Assembly: GCA_947472705.1 (NCBI GenBank)
Contig: CANJDA010000154.1
Location: 1-5,163, forward strand
Length of the DNA stretch: 5,163 nt
Source: Flavobacteriaceae bacterium
GTDB taxonomy: Bacteria > Bacteroidota > Bacteroidia > Flavobacteriales > Flavobacteriaceae
Reading direction: 5' to 3'
In this document: positions 1 to 5,163 of the stretch, piece after piece
Layout of the letters: each line of letters begins with the position of its first letter
How positions within the stretch are numbered: position 1 is the first letter of the stretch
Notes under the pieces: generated by a model
What the model saw: the letters and a program-made list of their open reading frames with translations, nothing else
Told to the model about the DNA's origin: nothing
The model's database searches: none
Translations under genes and position numbers: made by a program

Positions 1-303
1 AGGTTTTCTACCATGATAATCATTTAAATAAACAGTTTGGCCATGATATAAATCATATCCTCTGAATCGTGGAGGTAAGGAGACTGAACGACGCCATTTT
101 CGATTTCCAAAATAAATATAACAACGTGCCGGAACATCATAGTATACTTCAATATCGGGAAGATAATAGTATTGTACTTCAAAAGGGGCTGCTGGTGCCC
201 AAACTGGCGGCGTACCAATATTAACATTTACCAAAACTTGTGCCTTACTGCTTACTGTAGCTACTAAAAGTGCTATTAGTAAAAATAATTTAGTTGTTTT
301 CAT
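1..303 (-). CDS. Small secreted protein of unknown function, 3' end cut by window edge
   Basis: The ATG at 303-301 opens a frame that stays open for 101 codons to the left edge without a stop, so the C-terminus lies outside the window. The N-terminus is a classic signal peptide: a lysine near the start (MKTTK), a hydrophobic core at residues 6-17 (LFLLIALLVATV) and an SKA|Q cleavage site after Ala21. The protein is therefore exported, probably to the periplasm or beyond. The mature part is rich in tyrosine and proline, with VNVNIGTPPVWAPAAP at about 25-40, YYYLPDIEVYYD at 45-56, a W70-R71-R72 patch and YHGQTVYLNDYHG at 86-98. I recall similar uncharacterised proteins in flavobacteria, with the same pattern of a 'PPVWAP' segment followed by 'YYYLPD.E.YYD', but no function. 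There is no lipobox; Cys61 is internal. It is separated by 136 nt from the upstream channel gene, so it probably has its own promoter. Confidence 0.85.
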   Translation of the reverse strand, partial: MKTTKLFLLIALLVATVSSKAQVLVNVNIGTPPVWAPAAPFEVQYYYLPDIEVYYDVPARCYIYFGNRKWRRSVSLPPRFRGYDLYHGQTVYLNDYHGRKP

Positions 304-347
304 AATTTACTTTTTAATTAAATGATTTTCGAATTAGGAAACCATTA

Positions 348-373
348 GATTATACTTGTTTTTTTGTATAATC
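348..373. repeat. Inverted repeat upstream of the secreted-protein gene
   Basis: GATTATAC (348-355) and GTATAATC (366-373) are exact reverse complements of 8 bases separated by a T-rich 10-base spacer; after one mismatch two more outer pairs can form (345-346 with 375-376). It lies in the 136-nt spacer, 45 nt upstream of the ATG at 303. No T-tract follows it in the direction of transcription (minus strand), so it does not look like an ordinary intrinsic terminator. It could be a binding site for a dimeric regulator or a weak RNA hairpin at the end of the channel gene's transcript. Confidence 0.45.
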
Positions 374-439
374 CAAAAACTACTACTCAACAATCGATCC
401 ATGTTATAAAATTCCTTCTAAAAATTATATAATTAAAAT

Positions 440-970
440 TTAATCTGTAAATTCTGTGTTATTTTGTTTTGGAATGATAATGGAAATTCCTTTTTGAAGT
501 AATAAGTTATTAGGGTAGGTGATACGTTCCCCTTTATCGTTTTTTAAATAAATGTGAAAGGCTTTGATGTCTTCAATTTCAGCTTGTATTGGAAAATCTT
601 TATCGTGTACTTTGATAATATCTCCGATTCTAAATGGAAAGAAAAAGAACAATATAATGCCCGAAGTTATGTTACTAAGAATTGACCATTGGGCAAACAT
701 AGCTACTCCAACAACAGTGGTTACTGATGAAATGGTTAATAAAATATCCTTTTTTTGCACGCCCCAAATTATTATGATACCAATTATCATTATAATGGTA
801 ATCAGTATGTATATGTATTTTATAACCAAATTGGTTCTACTTTCCATTATAGAATAAATTTTGGCATAGCGACGGATAAATCGCGCCAAAATGATTCTTA
901 AAAAAAGAGTGATTACTATAAGTATTCCGGTTTCAATGACCTCTTTGGTAAAGTGAGAAAAGAAATTCAT
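440..970 (-). CDS. Short MscS-family mechanosensitive channel protein
   Basis: This is a 176-residue inner-membrane protein of the small-conductance mechanosensitive channel family, whose members open under membrane tension to release solutes during osmotic downshock. Hydrophobic segments lie at about 12-32, 48-70 and 76-112. The third matches the MscS pore helix and its following loop: GVAMFAQWSILSNITSGI at 88-105, then FPFRIGDIIKV at 111-121, which is the family hallmark leading into the beta domain. A beta-domain region follows, with YPNN at 152-155 in the place of the MscS 'PN' motif. The protein ends shortly after, so the large C-terminal alpha/beta cage of E. coli MscS (286 residues) is missing. 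The reading frame looks intact, so this is probably a natural short subtype rather than a decayed gene. The start follows the AI-2E gene's stop by 6 nt, implying co-transcription and probably translational coupling. Channel function is inferred from family membership. Confidence 0.85.
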   Translation of the reverse strand: MNFFSHFTKEVIETGILIVITLFLRIILARFIRRYAKIYSIMESRTNLVIKYIYILITIIMIIGIIIIWGVQKKDILLTISSVTTVVGVAMFAQWSILSNITSGIILFFFFPFRIGDIIKVHDKDFPIQAEIEDIKAFHIYLKNDKGERITYPNNLLLQKGISIIIPKQNNTEFTD

Positions 971-976
971 AATATT

Positions 977-2176
977 TTAATCTTGTATGTTTTCATTACG
1001 ATAATCTAAATTTTCTTCGTTGGCAATTTCTTCAGCTGAATCCACTTGGAAAGGATTGGAAGTTGATTGATTGTTGTAGTTGTACATTGGGATTTTAATA
1101 TTATGCCATTCAAAAGTCTTTGGCAAATCATCTCCCATTAAGTAACCCCAGGGCTCCAAAATTTCAATACGATCAAAGATAACTTTAAAAATAGCTATAA
1201 TAGGTATGGCCAAAAACATACCCGAAATACCTCCTAATACATTACCAATAATAATACCTATAATTGATACAAGAGCGTTGATTTTTACTTTAGAATTAAC
1301 AAATAAGGGAACTAATATGTTGTTATCAATCAATTGTACTATTATGTTAACTACAATGACTCCAAAAATAATTGATAAATCGGTTGATCCAGTTAAAGAA
1401 ACAACAATACTTAGAGCTCCAGCAAATAATATCCCTATATATGGTACTAAATTCAAAATGCCTGTAATAATTCCCAATAAAATGAAATATTGTACTCCAA
1501 TTAAATAAAGGCCAATTGTGGTTAAAATTGAAACTGCAATCATTTCAAAAAGTAAGCCTACAACATAACTTTGTACCGCTATTTTGATTTCAATTAGAAC
1601 CTCTTGTACTTTTTTGTGATGAACTGGTTTGTATAATTTAGTTAAAAAGGTAATAAACAAATTTTGATACAATAAAAATAAAAAGGTATAAATAGGAATT
1701 AAGGTCAAGTTCAATACTATATCAGTAACCGAACTTAATGTTGTGCCCACAATTTGGTTTCCACTTTGCAAACTATCTTTAGTAGCATTGTTTATGATTT
1801 CATTTTGTTCACTTTTGCTTAAATGAAAATTATCTCGAATCATTTGCTGAAAATTTTCAATATGAAAATAGATATTGTTTTTAATTTTTCCCCAATCTGA
1901 AGCCATGTCGCTAATTTGAAGAGAAATAAAATAAAAGATCCCCAGAAATAACAATACAAAAATTACAATAGCGAAGATCACGGCAATAAAATGAGGAAAG
2001 CGAAGTTTGGTATTTAAAAATTTAACTACTGGCCGAAGTATGATGGCAAAAAGTAAGGAAAGAAGAATAGGAAAAATAATGTCTTGCCCAAGATAAACTA
2101 TGGTAAACATACCACTTAAACAAATTAATATGGCTGCCAATTTAATATAAAAGGGAAATTTAATTGTGTCAGTCAT
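977..2176 (-). CDS. AI-2E/PerM-family transporter
   Basis: This 399-residue polytopic inner-membrane protein belongs to the AI-2E transporter family (PF01594: TqsA, PerM, YdiK). Members have been linked to autoinducer-2 export or to Na+/H+ exchange and other solute efflux; the substrate here cannot be read from sequence. The architecture fits: hydrophobic segments at about 9-30, 32-52 and 60-88; a polar domain at about 90-145; then helices at about 150-178, 200-228, 229-260, 266-290 and 300-335. Family landmarks are NLVPYIG at 242-248, QLIDNNILVP at 281-290, and the glycine-rich stretch IIGNVLGGISGMFLAIP at 309-325. A hydrophilic tail of about 60 residues ends in an acidic, Asn-rich stretch (from about 379) that is not part of the transport core. 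The ATG at 2176 is preceded by 46 nt of non-coding sequence without a clear Shine-Dalgarno site. The short MscS gene follows after 6 nt, suggesting a shared role in ion or osmotic balance, but that is inference. Confidence 0.9.
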   Translation of the reverse strand: MTDTIKFPFYIKLAAILICLSGMFTIVYLGQDIIFPILLSLLFAIILRPVVKFLNTKLRFPHFIAVIFAIVIFVLLFLGIFYFISLQISDMASDWGKIKNNIYFHIENFQQMIRDNFHLSKSEQNEIINNATKDSLQSGNQIVGTTLSSVTDIVLNLTLIPIYTFLFLLYQNLFITFLTKLYKPVHHKKVQEVLIEIKIAVQSYVVGLLFEMIAVSILTTIGLYLIGVQYFILLGIITGILNLVPYIGILFAGALSIVVSLTGSTDLSIIFGVIVVNIIVQLIDNNILVPLFVNSKVKINALVSIIGIIIGNVLGGISGMFLAIPIIAIFKVIFDRIEILEPWGYLMGDDLPKTFEWHNIKIPMYNYNNQSTSNPFQVDSAEEIANEENLDYRNENIQD

Positions 2177-2186
2177 AACCTTTTTG

Positions 2187-2226
2187 ATTTTTGTAAAGTT
2201 AATTCATCATTTTTGAATTCTTTCAA
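2187..2226 (-). promoter_or_regulatory. Possible weak Bacteroidota-type promoter for the AI-2E/MscS pair
   Basis: On the minus strand, TTG (2226-2224, overlapping the maf stop codon) is followed after 22 nt by TAACTTTA (2201-2194). This matches the Bacteroidota -7 box TAnnTTTG at all defined positions but the last. The spacing lies within the 17-23 nt range described for Flavobacterium promoters. Transcription would begin near 2187, about 11 nt upstream of the AI-2E start codon. With an AT-rich background and one mismatch, chance is a real alternative; the gene may simply be read through from maf. Confidence 0.28.
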
Positions 2227-2807
2227 CTTAATTGATTTAAATACTGATATACTTTTTCTGTTGGCATACCAACTACATTAGTATAAGAACCTTCAATTTT
2301 GGTTATCCCAACCAATCCAATCCAATCCTGAATACCATAGGCTCCGGCCTTGTCAAAAGGCTTGTATTTATTTAAATAATAATGAATGGCATCTTCTGAT
2401 AGTTCATTAAAGGTTACTTTGGTTACATCAAAAATTGTTTCACTTTTAGTAAATGTTTTAAAACATACTGATGTAATTACTTCATGGGTTTGATTTGATA
2501 ACGATTTCAAAATATGTACAGCATCATCATAATCTTTTGGTTTGCCTAATGCTTTATTATTTAGCCAAACAATAGTATCACTAGTTACCAAGAGTTCATT
2601 TTCTTTAAGTTCTCCCTCAAAAGCATTAGATTTTAATTCGGCTAAATAGTTAGTAATTTCAACCCCTTGTAAGCTTTCAGGATACACTTCTTCAATTTCT
2701 TTTAATCTAATTTCAAAAGTCAAATCTAAATCTTTAAAAAACTGTTGCCTTCTTGGAGAGCCTGATGCCAGTATAATTTTATGATCTTTAAGCTTGTACT
2801 TAAGCAT
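2223..2807 (-). CDS. maf: Maf-family nucleotide pyrophosphatase (dTTP/UTP type)
   Basis: Maf proteins hydrolyse nucleoside triphosphates, including modified ones, to monophosphates and pyrophosphate in the cytosol, keeping them out of DNA and RNA. The 194-residue length is normal for the family. The diagnostic motifs are present in order: LASGSPRR at 13-20, which binds the phosphates; a conserved Lys59 in YLAELKSNAF; TSDTIV at 75-80 with the catalytic/metal Asp77; DKAGAYGIQ at 152-160; and GSYTNVVGMP at 173-182. The GIQ (Gln160) and Lys59 pattern resembles E. coli YhdE, which prefers dTTP and UTP, more than YceF (m7GTP), so that specificity is the best guess. The ATG at 2807 overlaps the last 8 nt of the UbiA gene, an arrangement that suggests translational coupling. 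No nearer in-frame ATG is available, and motif I begins only 12 residues from this start, so the start is well supported. The gene ends with TGA at 2225-2223. Confidence 0.95.
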   Translation of the reverse strand: MLKYKLKDHKIILASGSPRRQQFFKDLDLTFEIRLKEIEEVYPESLQGVEITNYLAELKSNAFEGELKENELLVTSDTIVWLNNKALGKPKDYDDAVHILKSLSNQTHEVITSVCFKTFTKSETIFDVTKVTFNELSEDAIHYYLNKYKPFDKAGAYGIQDWIGLVGITKIEGSYTNVVGMPTEKVYQYLNQLS

Positions 2808-3726
2808 GATGTTTCAAATTAAAAGTAATTACCGCAGTGGATAGAATACCAAAGAAAATCACAAATTTTAATAAGGTACTCAAAAAATGAAAATCCTGTT
2901 TAGATTTGGCATTCCATATTTTCACTACAAAGAAAATCATGGGGCTTACTACAAAAAGCAATCCATAAATCGTAGCATAATAAAGATGATTTGTCATCAA
3001 ATAGGTATTGATATACCATAGTAAAACGCAGGTGGCAAAAACTCCTAAACCGAATACTATTTTTGTGGTTCTATTGATTCCTATTGCAATAGGTAAAGTA
3101 TTCATTCCTTGAGTGTAATCGCCATCAACATCTTCCATGTCTTTAACAATTTCTCTAATAAAATTGAGTACAAAAGCAAAGATGGCGTAATCCATTAATA
3201 AAGAAAAAACAAGAGCCATTTCATTTCTATTACTATCAAAAGTAAGCGGCAATAAATCATAAACACCAATGATTAATATACTAATTGACAATAACAACGC
3301 CACAGCCAAATTGCCAATTAAAATCATTTGCTTCAAGGTAGTAGCATAAAGATAGAGTATCGTAACGATGATGATAAAAATACCAGCAAATGTAGGTTTC
3401 TGAATTGCATTCGACAAATAAAATCCGATACCTACACCAATCACATTAAGAGCAAAATAGAGGTTATATCCCATTGTTTCAGATATTCCTTTGCCAATAA
3501 TTACTCTTTCAGGTTTGTTTTCATTATCAGTTTCTTGATCTAGAATGTCATTGATGATATATCCTGCTGCAGCTATCATCATTGTTGATAGTATTAATAA
3601 TAGATACTGTCCATCACTAAGAAACAAATAAATATCTTGATGTTTTAAAAATCCATAGCGGAAAATCAATTGCATTAAGGCAATAAGCAGTAAGTTTTGG
3701 TAACGTATTAATTTTAAAAATTTCAT
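2800..3726 (-). CDS. UbiA-family polyprenyltransferase (geranylgeranylglycerol-phosphate geranylgeranyltransferase-like)
   Basis: This 308-residue membrane enzyme belongs to the UbiA superfamily, which transfers a polyprenyl chain from its diphosphate to an acceptor in the membrane. Both Asp-rich, Mg-diphosphate-binding motifs are visible. The first is NDILDQETD at 59-67 (NDxxDxxxD), followed by NENKPERVI. The second is REIVKDMEDVDGDYTQGMNTLP at about 191-212, with Asp196, Asp199, Asp201 and Asp203. About nine hydrophobic segments fill the rest (roughly 10-26, 40-58, 88-106, 113-130, 135-156, 171-190, 222-240, 248-270, 285-303). Proteins of this type in flavobacteria are commonly annotated as geranylgeranylglycerol-phosphate geranylgeranyltransferase, the archaeal ether-lipid enzyme, by similarity. 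Whether this one makes an ether lipid, a quinone-like or another prenylated product cannot be decided from sequence. MenA or UbiA proper seem less likely because no quinone-pathway gene is nearby. It starts 47 nt after the phosphatase gene and overlaps maf by 8 nt. Confidence 0.85.
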   Translation of the reverse strand: MKFLKLIRYQNLLLIALMQLIFRYGFLKHQDIYLFLSDGQYLLLILSTMMIAAAGYIINDILDQETDNENKPERVIIGKGISETMGYNLYFALNVIGVGIGFYLSNAIQKPTFAGIFIIIVTILYLYATTLKQMILIGNLAVALLLSISILIIGVYDLLPLTFDSNRNEMALVFSLLMDYAIFAFVLNFIREIVKDMEDVDGDYTQGMNTLPIAIGINRTTKIVFGLGVFATCVLLWYINTYLMTNHLYYATIYGLLFVVSPMIFFVVKIWNAKSKQDFHFLSTLLKFVIFFGILSTAVITFNLKHHA

Positions 3727-3773
3727 TTGATTGTTGATTCGGTTATTCGAAGAATTGGAAATTATATTTTAGA

Positions 3774-4301
3774 CTAATCGTGTTTTCCGTTATAATACAT
3801 ATGCCATTTGCCTTGTACTTTCATCACTTGTTCAATCATTTCACGAACCGCTCCTTTTCCTCCTTTTTTATGTGAAATGTATGTGGAAATTGCTTTAATC
3901 TCAGAAGTTGCATCTTGCGGACAAGTAGGTAATCCTACCAATTGCATTACATGAAAATCGGGTATGTCGTCTCCCATATAGAGCACATTTTCAGGGTCGA
4001 TGTTATACAATTCAATGTATTCTTTGAAGGTGGCTACTTTATCAGGAGAAGCCAAATGAATGTCAGTAATCCCTAGGTTTCTCAGTCGGATACGAACTCC
4101 TTCGTTATTTCCTCCAGAAATAATACAAACATTATAACCACTTTCAATTGCCGCTTTCATAGCAAAACCATCTCTTATGTTCATGATACGCAACATTTCT
4201 CCAGTAGGTGTGATGTGCACACTACTGTCAGTCAAAACACCGTCAACGTCAAAAATAAAGGTGCTGATGTTGTTTAGTATTTCCTTATAACTTTTTCCCA
4301 T
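3774..4301 (-). CDS. KdsC-type HAD phosphatase (Kdo- or KDN-phosphate phosphatase family)
   Basis: This 175-residue cytosolic phosphatase of the haloacid dehalogenase superfamily belongs to the small cap-less KdsC group, which acts as tetramers on 8- or 9-phosphates of sugar acids such as Kdo (for LPS inner core), KDN and sialic acid. All four HAD motifs are present: FDVDGVLTD at 17-25 with nucleophile Asp18 and acid/base Asp20; ISGG at 61-64 (Ser62); Lys88 in SPDKV; and MGDDIPD at 109-115 with the Mg-binding aspartates. The C-terminal GGKGAVRE at 147-154 is the KdsC-specific element that reaches into the neighbouring subunit's active site. A tail, VQGKWHMYYNGKHD, follows. E. coli KdsC is 188 residues, so length is normal. 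The first 17 nt overlap the end of the DUF2520 gene, so the two are surely co-transcribed. No kdsA, kdsB or kdsD is in view, so Kdo versus KDN cannot be settled. Stop is TAG. Confidence 0.9.
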   Translation of the reverse strand: MGKSYKEILNNISTFIFDVDGVLTDSSVHITPTGEMLRIMNIRDGFAMKAAIESGYNVCIISGGNNEGVRIRLRNLGITDIHLASPDKVATFKEYIELYNIDPENVLYMGDDIPDFHVMQLVGLPTCPQDATSEIKAISTYISHKKGGKGAVREMIEQVMKVQGKWHMYYNGKHD

Positions 4302-5046
4302 TATCGATAATAGATTTTGTTAGCAATTTATAAATTTCTTTCTGATGTTCATCGGTCAAAAAGGAGAGATGAGCATTAATGGTTTGGGTATCTTGGCGTT
4401 GTGCTGGCCCTGTTTGTGCTTCTGTGGGCGAAAGGGTCATTATTTTGTTGGCTGTCTCCTTAATCAGAGGTTTTAAGATGTCGAAGTCTAATTGATTTTC
4501 AGAGCAAATGTCATTTCCAATTTGATATAAATGATTCACAAAGTTAGAAACAAATACGGCAGCCACATGCAATGCTTTTCGCTGTACTGAATTCACTTTA
4601 AAATGTACGTCCGAAATCGATTGGGCTACTATTTCTAAAGTTTTATAGTCTTGATTGTTTTCTGCTTCTAGGCAAATTGGGATGACTTTAAAATTAATTG
4701 ATTTTGATTTAGAAAAGGTTTGCAACGGATAAAATACTCCTTTTCGGTTTTTATTATTCATGCCTTCCAAAGTAACACTACCAGAGGTGTGAACAACCAA
4801 TTGGTTCTCGAATGGGAGTTGATCCGAAACAGTAGCTATGGCATCATCCGTTACAGCTATTATGACTAAGTCTACATTTTCAAGTTCACTAAAATTAGAG
4901 GTTATTTTATTTGGTAAAACCAAATTAGAAATAGCTTGAGGATTACGTGAATAAACTTGAACTAACTCAATTTCAGTAGTTTTACTGAAGACTTGAATTA
5001 AATGTTGAGCCACATTTCCCGAACCAATAATTGACACTCGAATCAT
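4285..5046 (-). CDS. Rossmann-fold/DUF2520 oxidoreductase-like protein
   Basis: This 253-residue cytosolic protein has an N-terminal NAD(P)-binding Rossmann domain and a C-terminal helical DUF2520 domain, an architecture distantly like 6-phosphogluconate or F420-dependent dehydrogenases. The dinucleotide loop is IIGSGNVAQHL at 6-16, followed by VYSRNP at 31-36, where Ser33/Arg34 suggest NADP rather than NAD. AVTDDAI at 64-70 and HTSGS at 86-90 close the Rossmann half, with GVFYPLQTFS at 103-112 linking to the second half. DUF2520 signatures are RKALHVAAVFVSNFVNHL at 156-173 and GPAQRQD at 213-219 followed by TINAH at 222-226. The substrate is unknown. From memory, the Francisella ketopantoate reductase PanG has a related architecture, so a pantothenate-pathway role is one untested option. 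Pairing with a KdsC-like phosphatase, overlapping by 17 nt, is a layout I recall from other Bacteroidota. The ATG at 5046 places the GxGNVA motif at residue 8, as expected, which fixes the start. Confidence 0.88.
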   Translation of the reverse strand: MIRVSIIGSGNVAQHLIQVFSKTTEIELVQVYSRNPQAISNLVLPNKITSNFSELENVDLVIIAVTDDAIATVSDQLPFENQLVVHTSGSVTLEGMNNKNRKGVFYPLQTFSKSKSINFKVIPICLEAENNQDYKTLEIVAQSISDVHFKVNSVQRKALHVAAVFVSNFVNHLYQIGNDICSENQLDFDILKPLIKETANKIMTLSPTEAQTGPAQRQDTQTINAHLSFLTDEHQKEIYKLLTKSIIDNGKKL

Positions 5047-5060
5047 GAGGCTAAATTATC

Positions 5061-5078
5061 GAAATTAATTTTAATTTC
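5061..5078. repeat. 18-bp palindrome just upstream of the DUF2520 gene
   Basis: GAAATTAA (5061-5068) and TTAATTTC (5071-5078) are exact reverse complements separated by two bases. The element ends 14 nt before the start codon at 5046. Just upstream (in the minus direction) lies TTAATTTG (5091-5084), one mismatch from the TAnnTTTG box. If that box is real, transcription would start near the palindrome's edge, a typical operator position. In AT-rich DNA such a palindrome can arise by chance, but the outer G and C make it less trivial than an A/T-only repeat. Confidence 0.4.
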
Positions 5079-5126
5079 TATTACAAATTAATGTTTAAAA
5101 CAGTCGTTAAAATTCACATAATACTA

Positions 5127-5156
5127 TTAAAAATATACATTTTTAAACTATTTTTG
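5127..5156 (+). promoter_or_regulatory. Possible divergent promoter with overlapping inverted repeat, reading right out of the window
   Basis: On the plus strand TATTTTTG at 5149-5156 is a full match to the Bacteroidota -7 box TAnnTTTG. TTA at 5127-5129, 19 nt upstream, stands in for the -33 TTG. Overlapping this, TTAAAAAT (5127-5134) and ATTTTTAA (5139-5146) form an exact inverted repeat with a 4-nt spacer, placed between the two boxes where a repressor would block polymerase. Transcription would start near the right edge, so a gene reading rightward would lie outside the window. The A/T-only arms limit confidence. Confidence 0.4.
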
Positions 5157-5163
5157 TCACACT

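Noticed and set aside
24..227. 67-codon minus-strand open frame with an ATG start
   Set aside because: It lies entirely inside the 1-303 coding region in another frame; that frame has a signal peptide and family-like sequence, whereas this one has neither.
374..400. TAGTTTTTG on the minus strand as a -7 box for the secreted-protein gene
   Set aside because: The spacing inside the box is one base too long for TAnnTTTG, and no TTG lies at a suitable distance upstream.
423..434. AATTATATAATT palindrome just after the channel gene's stop, as a terminator
   Set aside because: It is A/T only with no stable stem or loop and no substantial T-tract after it; such palindromes are expected by chance in this AT-rich spacer.
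564..857. 97-codon plus-strand open frame
   Set aside because: Antisense to the MscS pore and beta-domain coding region; its composition simply mirrors that gene.
1206..1508. 100-codon plus-strand open frame
   Set aside because: Antisense to the conserved membrane core of the AI-2E gene, with low-complexity Ile/Thr/Pro-rich translation and no recognisable domain.
3328..3543. 71-codon plus-strand open frame
   Set aside because: Antisense to the UbiA gene, including its first Asp-rich motif; no initiation signals or recognisable domain.
3727..3773. Separate promoter for the UbiA gene in the 47-nt gap
   Set aside because: No TAnnTTTG-like box with a -33 TTG was found; the only symmetry is a 4-bp TTCG/CGAA repeat, too short to mean anything.
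1..5163. Mobile element, phage, CRISPR or defence system
   Set aside because: No transposase, integrase, direct-repeat array, tRNA or defence-type gene was found on either strand; all recognisable genes are core metabolic or membrane families in one orientation.

Overview
The window is AT-rich (roughly one third G+C by eye) and looks like a Bacteroidota chromosome, most likely Flavobacterium or a close relative. The protein types support this: a KdsC-like phosphatase beside a Rossmann/DUF2520 protein, a UbiA enzyme of the kind annotated in flavobacteria as geranylgeranylglycerol-phosphate geranylgeranyltransferase, and Maf. The lack of clear Shine-Dalgarno sequences, a 'SKAQ' signal-peptidase site, and matches to the Bacteroidota -7 box (TAnnTTTG) point the same way. 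No species can be named from this sequence alone.

Every gene is on the minus strand, so the region reads from right to left. At 5047-5163 there is a likely divergent promoter region with two AT-rich inverted repeats. Then come a DUF2520 oxidoreductase-like gene (5046-4285), overlapping by 17 nt a KdsC-type HAD phosphatase (4301-3774); a 47-nt gap; a UbiA prenyltransferase (3726-2800), overlapping by 8 nt a Maf nucleotide pyrophosphatase (2807-2223); a 46-nt gap holding a possible weak promoter; an AI-2E/PerM-family membrane protein (2176-977); and, after 6 nt, a short MscS-type channel protein (970-440). A 136-nt spacer with an inverted repeat (348-373) separates these from a small secreted protein of unknown function (303-1), which runs off the left edge.

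The first four genes are probably one transcription unit, judging by overlaps and short gaps. They combine a sugar-acid phosphate phosphatase (cell-surface sugar), a polyprenyl transferase (membrane lipid or quinone-like product), a nucleotide house-cleaning enzyme and a Rossmann protein of uncertain substrate. The AI-2E and MscS genes form a second, tightly coupled pair of membrane proteins that may continue the same transcript or start from their own promoter.

I saw no rRNA, tRNA, CRISPR array, insertion sequence, phage gene or defence system. This looks like ordinary core chromosome. The points most worth checking are the palindromes in the two upstream regions, the unknown product of the UbiA enzyme, the small MscS protein without its usual C-terminal cage, and the uncharacterised secreted protein. 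No gene-free stretch exceeds 300 bases.
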